Source of the DNA: Chrysopilus asiliformis
Lineage: Eukaryota > Arthropoda > Insecta > Diptera > Rhagionidae
Length of the DNA: 64,000 nt
Direction of reading: 5' to 3'
NCBI GenBank assembly: GCA_964034945.1
Contig: OZ035962.1
Coordinates: 30,531,943-30,595,942 of the forward strand
Shown: piece by piece, positions 1 through 8,180 of the stretch
How positions within the stretch are numbered: position 1 is the first letter of the stretch
How the letters are laid out: the number at the start of each line of letters is the position of its first letter
Translations under genes and position numbers: made by a program
Notes under the pieces: generated by a model
Seen by the model: only the letters and a program-made list of their open reading frames with translations
What the model was told of the DNA's origin: nothing
The model's database searches: none

Positions 1-527
1 AAATGAATTCATTAGACATTTATTTATATTTAGAAATGAACGATAAATGAAGCATATGAATTTTAAATCACTTACTAATGCATATTGGATTTTCTTTGAT
101 GCGGCGGAAACGGTTTCGGTAATTTTTTTTTTAAAACATTTAAGTTTCAGTTTAAAAATTCCATCGTCTCAATTTTTAAAAAATTGTCCTAATATAATCT
201 TGAGATATAAACGCTTTTAGTATATGGTTTTCTTTTAAATCCAAAAAATACCTGAGTTTATGAACACTGTTTCGGATTTTGTACACAATTTTGGCATTGG
301 ACCAGGATGCCAATCAAAAAAATATGGAAATTAGACGTCTATTAAATAAGTCACACTTTTTGTAGACCGTTAAAATTATTGTACTAACTTTTAATTTTAG
401 TTCTGGAGTTCGACATTTTTTAATCTATTAAATTTCAATCCTCTCAAATTATTTTTAATAAAATTTGTATTATTTTTCAGAATTTTTTGAAATTTGTCCT
501 TCCGTTCTAATTCGCAAAACGGAAGTA

Positions 528-1159
528 CAGTACAATCGCGATTATATGTACTCGCGATTATATGAACCTCGCGGTTATATGACTGCCCAAAAATTTGTAT
601 GAAGCCTCAATTATATGATCATTGCGAATCGAAAAAAACCTCGATTATGTGATCATCGATATTATTTCGAGTAAATAACTGGATTTTTTTAAAGGAGGAT
701 GCAGTGAACTTTGAGCTTAATGCTTGGACAAATTATATTCCAGATCTCGTTGAAGATTTTAGTGTAGATGAAGACGATTGTCAGCAAAGTGAGGATGACG
801 AAATTTTTACTTTGAAAAAAATTATCACCCAAACTGAGGTGATCAAAGCCTTCAATATTGCATTGGATTGGGCTGTTGAGAACGACGTTGACTCAACAAA
901 GATCGGAACGGTGCAAAGAATTTAAAAAAAGGCTGTTTTATCAAATATAATCATTAGACAACAAAATTTATTAAAATACTTTAACAAAATATAAATTTTT
1001 GTGAGAAGATTAAAAAATACCTAACACTTTAACCTTTGTTTGTATTAAACGTAAGGAAACCTGAAAAAAAAATATAAAATCTGACCCTCGGTTATATGAA
1101 AACCTTGATTATATGACCCACCCCAACATTAATTAAATCATATAATCGCGATTGTACTG
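528..1159 (+). mobile_element. pogo/Tigger-like DNA transposon, internally deleted
   Basis: A 632-bp element is bounded by about 21-bp terminal inverted repeats that begin CAGTACAATCGCGATTATAT. TA dinucleotides lie immediately outside both ends (526-527 and 1160-1161), as expected for TA target-site duplication by the Tc1/mariner-pogo superfamily. Just inside the ends a motif of the form CTCG(A/C)TTATATGA recurs several times (about 537-580, 605-660 and 1085-1120). These may be subterminal transposase-binding repeats. The interior holds only a short coding remnant (704-925), far too small for a pogo transposase of about 500 residues, so the copy is non-autonomous. Family assignment rests on the CAGTA ends and TA flanks and is fairly safe; the exact family name is not known. 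Confidence 0.75.
704..925 (+). pseudogene. transposase C-terminal remnant
   Basis: This is an open stretch of 73 codons with no convincing ATG, inside the pogo-like element. It starts at a GTG and the frame stays open some way upstream. The peptide is acidic in its first half (VEDFSVDEDDCQQSEDDE) and then forms a predicted helix (EVIKAFNIALDWAVEN). Pogo/Tigger transposases commonly end with an acidic segment and a short helix after the DDE catalytic core. No DDE motif or DNA-binding helix-turn-helix remains, so the fragment cannot be an active transposase. Identification is by position and general character, not by a recognised signature. Confidence 0.45.
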
Positions 1160-2599
1160 TATTAAAAAACGCAGATATTAAAAAAGCACTGTTTTTCAGT
1201 AAATTAAATTTTAATAAAAATATTACATTTGAATTGTCCTTTACAAAAATATCTTTTTTCTTCTCTTTCACTCTAAAGTTTTGTGCAAATAATTTCAGTG
1301 GTTCTCGAGTTTGTAATAGAAAACAAACTAGCAAAACCGAATATTAAAATAAACATGAAAGTTTGTTCTTTTCGATTTTGGCTGTCACTAATTTTTACAA
1401 AATATTCACTTTGCTGGGAGATGAGCTTAACTATCCTCACACCGCAAATTGGAATCCGAATGTATTGAAACGTACCAACATATAAAAGATCATACATTCA
1501 TTTTTTACATTTGGTTTGTGCTTTTTTAAAACAAAACCAGCGATAAAATAATACGCTGACTCTGGTGATGTTGTCATGACGACTTATAAATCAAAAGAAA
1601 TCTTTAATTAATTTGTAATGCACAATTAAATTGATCCAGAATTTCTAAATAATTGCTCACCACCATAGCTGCAATGATGAAATGTGAAATATATATCAAT
1701 TATCTACTAATTTACTGGATTTATCTCTTTGAACAATTTGCACTACATCAATGTTTAATACTTAATGGAGCCTCAGTAATTTTCCAGTCCCATTCCTTTG
1801 TTATGTTAGAATACAAGGTATGCATCCGTATCCATGCTAACTCCGTATCCTTGCCTAAAATACTTCAAGCTGGTAACGCACAGTATTGAAATACTTCATT
1901 TACGATGAAAGGAAGCAGTTAATTGAAAATGGATCATTTTGCCAAGTTACACACCTTCTCGTAATATGGGTTTTAGAGGATAGCATAAATTGATACTTAT
2001 CAATAATTAATGATTATAAATTATTCTAGCAATACTGGATGGCTTTAAATTTTATTACAATTCATTTAATAAAGATCAGAATAAAACATTTTATTGCAAA
2101 ATAAATTGCAAATAAGTAATTTACCAATAAATCAGCATAAATTTATTCCAAGGACATATGAATATACTTAGAACTTTGACGACAAAACGGATGTAAGGTA
2201 AAAACAAAACAATTGAATAAAATTACTGTCTATATGACTGTGTACCCTGTGGAATGATAAGAAGGGGTTGGTTGCACCTTGACTACAAGCAATAAACAAA
2301 ATTTTATTCGAAAGCTTCTTATATGAAAATTTACCTTGCGACTGACTGACTTTGAATTCGTATTCGACCTGCTCCACTTGTTGATATATTCTTGATGTTC
2401 TTTTCCAATGCGAAAAAAGGGTGCAAACGGAGAAGAAGTATTCGAGGGAATCGTGAAAGTGGAGACAATATTTCCCTAATATAAACCACATCGCAATCGT
2501 GCGCAGCACTTGCGAAGGGCCGAAGGGAACATGTATTTAGTATCCACGGGGCAAGTCATTCATACTTGTACCTCTGCCGTATCGCACTCATTCATCGTC
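1160..2599. other. intergenic, no gene seen
   Basis: This is AT-rich DNA between the pogo-like element and the LRRC49-like gene. The open frames here (for example 1653-1889 plus and 2168-2509 minus) lack recognisable domains, have AT-driven amino-acid composition and do not join to other exons. Bases 1-527 are likewise featureless AT-rich DNA. Confidence 0.6.
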
Positions 2600-2609
2600 T
2601 ATATAAATT
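2600..2609 (+). promoter_or_regulatory. candidate TATA box of the LRRC49-like gene
   Basis: The sequence TATATAAATT lies about 330 bp upstream of the ATG at 2936, at the edge of a locally GC-richer stretch (2500-2800). It would place transcription start near 2630. No clear initiator motif was found, so this is only a candidate. Confidence 0.25.
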
Positions 2610-2912
2610 TCCCGTATTGATTATTGAAATAGAATCAAAATGCTCTCCATTAAGTCTGGGAATCTTGAACTTTACCACCTCCAAAAGTTCCCCAATTCGG
2701 TACGGTTAGCAAATCCGTATTGAGTCGCGGGTAGCAACCGTTCATAACCTCAATAAACAAAGTCATAAAGCTCAGGGGGTGCAGACCGAAAGGTAATAGT
2801 CTGAAATACTCGAAAATTTTCACAGTCGATATTTTTCATAACATTTAATTTTTCACTGTTCAAATCCCCTTAATCGCTGTGAAAATTTCGTAACGATTTC
2901 GTAACGGTTAGC

Positions 2913-2948
2913 ATGTGGTTAGTGAAACAATTCAAATGTCGAAAATAA
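2913..2948 (+). promoter_or_regulatory. overlapping upstream ORF (11 codons)
   Basis: An ATG at 2913 opens an 11-codon reading frame ending in TAA at 2946-2948. It runs across the main start codon (2936) in a different frame. If it lies in the mRNA leader it would tend to reduce initiation at the main ATG. Whether it is in the mature leader is not known. Confidence 0.4.
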
Positions 2949-5900
2949 GAGGAAAATCAGCGCTGGCTTCGCACCACCACAACGATACGAAAGTGAATGG
3001 AAAGTCGTATGCACCACCGACAGCATCCTTGTTGAAAATCGAGCCTTTTGTTCCTACTTTAACTTCCCGATTCCGGAAACCTTTCCACAGATCATACAGC
3101 ACTCTTAGTACTACATACCTGAAACGGACAATTGAAACGAAGACCAGATCCAGTCGCCATGCTGAAAAAAACTTACTAACAAGGCAGAGATCTAGGTCAT
3201 CGTTGTCGTCATCGCTGAGCTCGCAAAATGGTGTTTGCCGAATTAATCGACAGCAGAAGGAGCAAGAAAAGCTCCCCGACCGCATCAATTACGATCGAAG
3301 GGGATTAACGGCAATTCCTGTCTTTGAGAACGAGAAGAATCTGCGTTTGCTGTCCTTGCAGCATAATCTCATCAATGTTTTCCATGTTCCTGGCCATGCA
3401 ACTGCAACTTTACAGGCGAAGCAGAGCCAGAGTCTTATCGTAGAGGAGGAGGATGAGGCTAACAGTTCCACGGAAGAGGCTGTTAAGCAGAACGGCGAAT
3501 CGCAACCTTTGAATGGAGTCACGGCTACTATCCCGGTACTCGCACCAATCGGTAAGGAAAGTGATGTGATAAAAGTGCAAAGGAATGGAGGTCACATCGG
3601 CAAACGCAGCATCGTCATAAGTCCAGCTGTGACACCCGCACTTCTTCCAGACGGGCTCAGTCTTCAGGCAACAGGAACTGCAACGGGAACAGCAACAGGG
3701 CCTGGAACCGGAACCAACCAAGGGACTTCAAAGCTATCCACGTTGAATCATAGCAATAGTAATAATAATCTGATTAAAAATTCATTTGTACAAAAATCCG
3801 TGACATTGCATGCCCATCAAAGATATTCGTTGAAGAAATCAAAAAGTTTCATCACAAACTACTCAAAACATTTCGGGACGATAAAACAGAATCTCCAAAA
3901 GTGTTCACTACTGAAGCCATCGAACTTATCGTCGTTTAGTAGCGATTGCACAAATTCAGCCCAGGATAATAATCACCTTCAACAGAATCCGCAGAATCAG
4001 CAGCAGGATATTGAAACTGAGAAGGATGTTAAGGGACTGAAGGTTAAAAACAATCAGCTAAGTCCATTCTATGGGAATATCTTTCAGAACTTGGTCTTTC
4101 TCGACCTCTACGATAATCAGATTGAGAAAATCTCCAATCTCGATGGACTTAAGAGTCTCACCGTTCTGCTTCTAGGCAAGAATCGCATCACAGACATCGC
4201 AGGCCTGTCGTCTGTTAAGAACACGTTGAGAGTCCTCGACTTGCACGGCAATCGAGTGTCCAACTTATCGAATCGGATCAACTGCCTGCAGGAGTTGAAG
4301 TCACTTAATTTAGCTGGGAATCAGATACGACAAATTAATCAGAATGATTTCACTGGATTACTGAACCTCAAGGAGTTGAATTTGAAGAGGAATAAAATCA
4401 AAAAAGTCGTAGGATTCAATCACTTAACGAATCTTGAACGTCTATGGCTGTGTCACAATGAGTTGCAGAGGGTTGAGGATATGTCGTCTATAGCGAAGGC
4501 CATAAAACTACAGGAAGTCTCCATTGAGAATAATCCTGTGTCGTTAGCCGGTGATTGTGTATCCTTTTTAGTTAGTTATTTGCCTAATTTAATGATGCTC
4601 AGTCAAATGCCCATCACAGAACAAGTGAGAAGAGCCGCAATGGCCTGGCGAAAGAATAAAGAAATATCCGACAGCAATTACTCGAATTTAACATCGGACG
4701 TGTGCAGCAGCATCCGGCGTGAGGAGGTGATTTCCAACGCTCGTACTAACTGGGAACTTCTGCGCTCACAACAGATTTTGTCCTCAGCAGCTGCGAAATC
4801 GACCTCGAATTCAAATTGCCAGCAACTGTGTTTACCAGACGGAAACCGATTCATTTCGCAGGACATCGAGAACGGCGGATCCGTACAAGCCAAAGGAAAA
4901 TCCGTTAAACACAAACAGGACGAAAAAAACATTAACAAAAGCGAATCAGATCTTCAGGAACTCTTTCGACTGCCGCCGATTTTGAAGCCCTTCGCCAACT
5001 CGAATCCTTCATCGGAGAAGACTCATTCATCAGGATCCAGTCTCGGACCGAACATAGACTCATCTTCAAGCTGCTTTAGTTCAGATACTGAGGAGAAAGA
5101 ACAACATAATGGCTACGATGCCATTGCGATACGTGTTCCGCAGGTCAATGAACAACCAGCTCTGGAGTGTGAGGACGTATTCTACAACATTGTGCCGCAG
5201 GACAAGTACAAAGAGGTGAGGGTGGTTGAAGAACGAGCGAATCCCGAAACCCTTTCCAACCTCAGCACCAGCAACAATGATATTTCATCGGCAGTTGGTA
5301 AAGACGGAGCTAATCAATTGGACGATGGTAAAGGCTCTAAGGGGAAGAACTCCGGCACTGATTCCGCTAGCGTCTCCGACAAGAACTCCAATCTATCTAC
5401 GTTGTCTCTCAGATCCGAATCAGAAATGTCTTCAACGGCTGTGGCTCTCATCGATAAGCCCACAAAAACACGAGGTCCTGCGGTCACAAAGCGATACATG
5501 CAAGGAAGTCTCATGAGGTCCCAGACAGCGAAGCCCAGGACTTCGGCCTTTGCAAACAGTAACACATCAAACGCTAGTAGTAATAACGCCAATAACAATA
5601 GCAACGGCAACCATAACGCATCGAAAGCTCAAAAACCAGTAGTGGAACGCGAACGCGAGCAAGGTGGGGATTATTTGATCGAGATCTGCGGGAGGTATCT
5701 CAATATCTACGGCCTCGGAGCTCTGCGATTCATCGATAAACAGTGGAACCCACAGAAAGCAAGCGATGTACGTACTTTGAACTTCAGCTACATCAACTTC
5801 AACAGCATCACATCGACCCTGTGCCGAATTAAATTCCGGTTCCCCAATGCAGAAAGTTTCGTTTTCCGCGAGACGAACATCAACTCCCTCGGACAGCTGA

Positions 5901-6469
5901 ATGCCCTCGCTGAGCTGCAAGGGGTGACATCGCTGGTAATCGATCCTGAAGGGAACAGTATTTACGGGAGGAACTGGCGCCTGTATACCATCTACAGACT
6001 TTCTCATTGGGGCCTCAAGACCATCAACGGAGTGGAGATTACAGACACGGAAGTGGAGCTGGCACAGGCGGAGTATTCTGGTCTTTCCGATTTGGTTCTA
6101 TGGTCCTTGCCGGAAGTTTTGCTTCAGCCTCTGCTCACTCGTCTCCGACTCGATGAAAACTGTCAAGCAAGCAAGCTGTCGGCCAAGGAATGGTTAATGA
6201 AGGCCGATCAGTCTCTCAAGGTTGTCGTCGGCAAAGAAGCACTGCAATGGAAGCGCGCTGCAAATCCTCATGAGGACTTGAGTACAAGGGATCGGGGTAA
6301 AATGCATTTCGCCTTGATGATTGAAAACACGTGCAACGCGGTGGAGAAACTGCATCAGCTTGAGATACTATGGCCGAATATACTTTTAGATATTATTAAG
6401 AATACGTTGTTAGATTATTCCCAATTAGATGTTTACCTTAAGGACCTCATGTCCGAAGTTATGAAATAG
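2936..6469 (+). CDS. LRRC49: LRRC49-like leucine-rich-repeat protein
   Basis: A single 1177-codon ORF with no intron. Residues about 114-150 (PDRINYDRRGLTAIP and LRLLSLQHNLI) match the N-cap and first repeat of vertebrate LRRC49. Residues about 383-560 hold the remaining leucine-rich repeats (LDLYDNQIEKI, LLLGKNRITDI, LDLHGNRV, LNLAGNQI, LNLKRNKI, LWLCHNEL). Residues about 912-1060 carry the conserved LRRC49 C-terminal module (YLIEICGRYLNIYGLGALRF, then INFNS, FRETN, LVIDPEGN and YRLSHWGLKTINGVE). LRRC49 is a known subunit of the tubulin polyglutamylase complex; that role here is inferred from homology. Between LRR 1 and LRR 2 lies a low-complexity insert of about 230 residues, rich in Q, N, S and a GTATGTATG-type tract. 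A second long disordered Ser/Asn-rich linker spans about 600-905. The ATG at 2936 is chosen because only a GTG-initiated extension lies upstream. The protein is far longer than the roughly 690-residue human one. Confidence 0.85.
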   Translation: MSKIRGKSALASHHHNDTKVNGKSYAPPTASLLKIEPFVPTLTSRFRKPFHRSYSTLSTTYLKRTIETKTRSSRHAEKNLLTRQRSRSSLSSSLSSQNGVCRINRQQKEQEKLPDRINYDRRGLTAIPVFENEKNLRLLSLQHNLINVFHVPGHATATLQAKQSQSLIVEEEDEANSSTEEAVKQNGESQPLNGVTATIPVLAPIGKESDVIKVQRNGGHIGKRSIVISPAVTPALLPDGLSLQATGTATGTATGPGTGTNQGTSKLSTLNHSNSNNNLIKNSFVQKSVTLHAHQRYSLKKSKSFITNYSKHFGTIKQNLQKCSLLKPSNLSSFSSDCTNSAQDNNHLQQNPQNQQQDIETEKDVKGLKVKNNQLSPFYGNIFQNLVFLDLYDNQIEKISNLDGLKSLTVLLLGKNRITDIAGLSSVKNTLRVLDLHGNRVSNLSNRINCLQELKSLNLAGNQIRQINQNDFTGLLNLKELNLKRNKIKKVVGFNHLTNLERLWLCHNELQRVEDMSSIAKAIKLQEVSIENNPVSLAGDCVSFLVSYLPNLMMLSQMPITEQVRRAAMAWRKNKEISDSNYSNLTSDVCSSIRREEVISNARTNWELLRSQQILSSAAAKSTSNSNCQQLCLPDGNRFISQDIENGGSVQAKGKSVKHKQDEKNINKSESDLQELFRLPPILKPFANSNPSSEKTHSSGSSLGPNIDSSSSCFSSDTEEKEQHNGYDAIAIRVPQVNEQPALECEDVFYNIVPQDKYKEVRVVEERANPETLSNLSTSNNDISSAVGKDGANQLDDGKGSKGKNSGTDSASVSDKNSNLSTLSLRSESEMSSTAVALIDKPTKTRGPAVTKRYMQGSLMRSQTAKPRTSAFANSNTSNASSNNANNNSNGNHNASKAQKPVVEREREQGGDYLIEICGRYLNIYGLGALRFIDKQWNPQKASDVRTLNFSYINFNSITSTLCRIKFRFPNAESFVFRETNINSLGQLNALAELQGVTSLVIDPEGNSIYGRNWRLYTIYRLSHWGLKTINGVEITDTEVELAQAEYSGLSDLVLWSLPEVLLQPLLTRLRLDENCQASKLSAKEWLMKADQSLKVVVGKEALQWKRAANPHEDLSTRDRGKMHFALMIENTCNAVEKLHQLEILWPNILLDIIKNTLLDYSQLDVYLKDLMSEVMK

Positions 6470-6511
6470 CCTTATTGTGTTCATTGTTATATAATATCAA
6501 TATTGTAGGGC

Positions 6512-6517
6512 AATAAA
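6512..6517 (+). terminator. polyadenylation signal of the LRRC49-like gene
   Basis: AATAAA lies 43 nt past the stop codon and is followed by T-rich sequence. It is the first canonical signal after the ORF. Confidence 0.6.
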
Positions 6518-6957
6518 ACATACCTAAACTGTTGATGTAAATTACAACAATTTTTTTTATTTAAGTTTTAATTTTTTGAAAGAGTAAGGTTAACTGTACT
6601 AATAATGTTCAACCTGTTTTCCAAGAACAATTAAATCATTTTTTAAAGCTTTTATTTAGTTTGCTTTTTTTGTCTGTTTTTCTGCTTACTTGTCTGTCAG
6701 GGTCAATTCTTGTAATCTAGTTTCGACCCACATCCAGTGATCCGATTCGCAATATGTGTGTGTGCAATCTCCGCTTGCTCTTGCCTGTCAACCTACTCTT
6801 CCTGAACCTTTCTATAAATTTTGACGTCGTCTACACAGTTTGGCAAATTGTCCCCCAAGAAAAGTTTACGCCCACTAAAATCTACCCGTCACTTACCAGC
6901 AAGCCCCTCTTTTGGTATCTCCTGAGCCATTGTTCAGGAGAGGGTGGAATGTATATA

Positions 6958-7130
6958 CAGTAGAATCCCGATAATTCGTATTTCAAGGGACCAGCAAATT
7001 CATACGAATTAGCGGGATATACGAATTATCGGGGTACGAATTATCGGGATTTTTTTCAAGGGACCAGCAAACGCATATTAATTAGCGGGATATACGAATT
7101 ATCGGGGTACGAATTATCGGGATTCTACTG
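6958..7130. mobile_element. 173-bp CAGTA-ended MITE with internal duplication
   Basis: The ends are inverted repeats starting CAGTAGAATCCCGATAATTC, with TA on both outer sides (6956-6957 and 7131-7132). The body is two near-identical copies, about 70 bp each, of a unit containing AAGGGACCAGCAAA and ATACGAATTATCGGGGTACG. The terminal bases resemble those of the element at 528-1159 (CAGTA, then AATC, then CGAT), so both probably use pogo/Tigger-type transposases. There is no coding capacity. Confidence 0.75.
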
Positions 7131-8180
7131 TATTTAGACTCGATACGTAAATATTTAAACCAGTAGATAATTTTGTTTAAACATTTTCGCGCCCAGACAC
7201 GATTTTTGAAAAAAATATTTCCTATTGTGTTTGATAGTATTTTTAAGTTAAATTTCAGTGCTAATATTAAATAACTGCTGCCATAATTGTTTTGTGATGC
7301 GGTCCTCGGTTTGGTGTAGAAAACTCAATGTGAATCTTAGTAATAATTGAGTTTGACAGCCATGCTAGACTTGTCGTGTTGTGTTTTTTTTTTTACTAAA
7401 CACGCCGAGTGGATATACAATTTATGAAGAAGAAAACACTTTTTATTTGTAGCTTGCTTTATTTATAATAACACCTTTTTATTTAAACTATATTTAACAT
7501 TTCTTTTAATTAACTGTATCTACACGTCCGATTCTATCTTGATCAATCTCAGAACTTGTAATGTGGTGACTTGGTTTCTTCAAATCAATCGAAATTACCT
7601 ATTGACGTCATTACCGTACAATGACCCTTTTGCAATTCAGCATTATGAATGCATATATTTTCTTATTGAGCAATATTAATTCTTAAGAAATTAATTTGTC
7701 AATCAGGTAATATTGCAACATTTGCACAATTACAAATATATCATTGCGGCATGAACTATTATTTAATTTGATTTTTGCTAATATAGACAAAGTCAATAAC
7801 CTTTGTCGATATTAGCCCTAGCCGATTTCCGCGTCACCACAGACTTAGCACATTTGGCTCTTACTCAACCTCCCCACTCGGCATTCTTTAAAAATATAAG
7901 AGTGAGAAAGATGTCCAAAACCCAGAAATTATGGTGCCGTTCTTCATGTGGTCTTAATCCGCCGTTGATGAGTTAATGGTATTTTAATAAGAACTTTAAC
8001 GGATTTTTCTTCTTACCTTATTCAATCCCATTATGTAATAAACAGCATTAGATGTTATTTTTTTATATACTTTAAACAAAATAAAATATGTGCAAAAAAA
8101 TTTATACAAAATCATTATCTTAGGCAAGGGGTGAACATTAAAAAAGTGGTAATTTTAAAATTGTTAATTTGTCTATATTT
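7131..8180. other. intergenic, no gene seen
   Basis: AT-rich spacer between the MITE and the 3' end of LeuRS-m. Apart from the palindrome at 7777-7816, no ORF, RNA gene or transposon end is recognisable. The part near 8100-8180 probably contains the LeuRS-m 3' UTR, but no clear AATAAA was found on that strand. Confidence 0.5.
7777..7816. repeat. short perfect-stem palindrome
   Basis: A 16-nt arm beginning GCTAATATAGACAAAG is followed by an 8-nt loop and its near-perfect complement ending ATATTAGC, with one mismatch in 16. It is too short for a typical insect miRNA precursor and may be a transposon relic. Confidence 0.5.

Noticed and set aside
2168..2509. 113-codon minus ORF upstream of the LRRC49-like gene
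   Set aside because: No domain, AT-driven composition, no splice partners, and it runs into the likely promoter region.
7777..7816. Palindrome as a microRNA precursor
   Set aside because: 16-bp arms with an 8-nt loop are too short for a 22-nt duplex.
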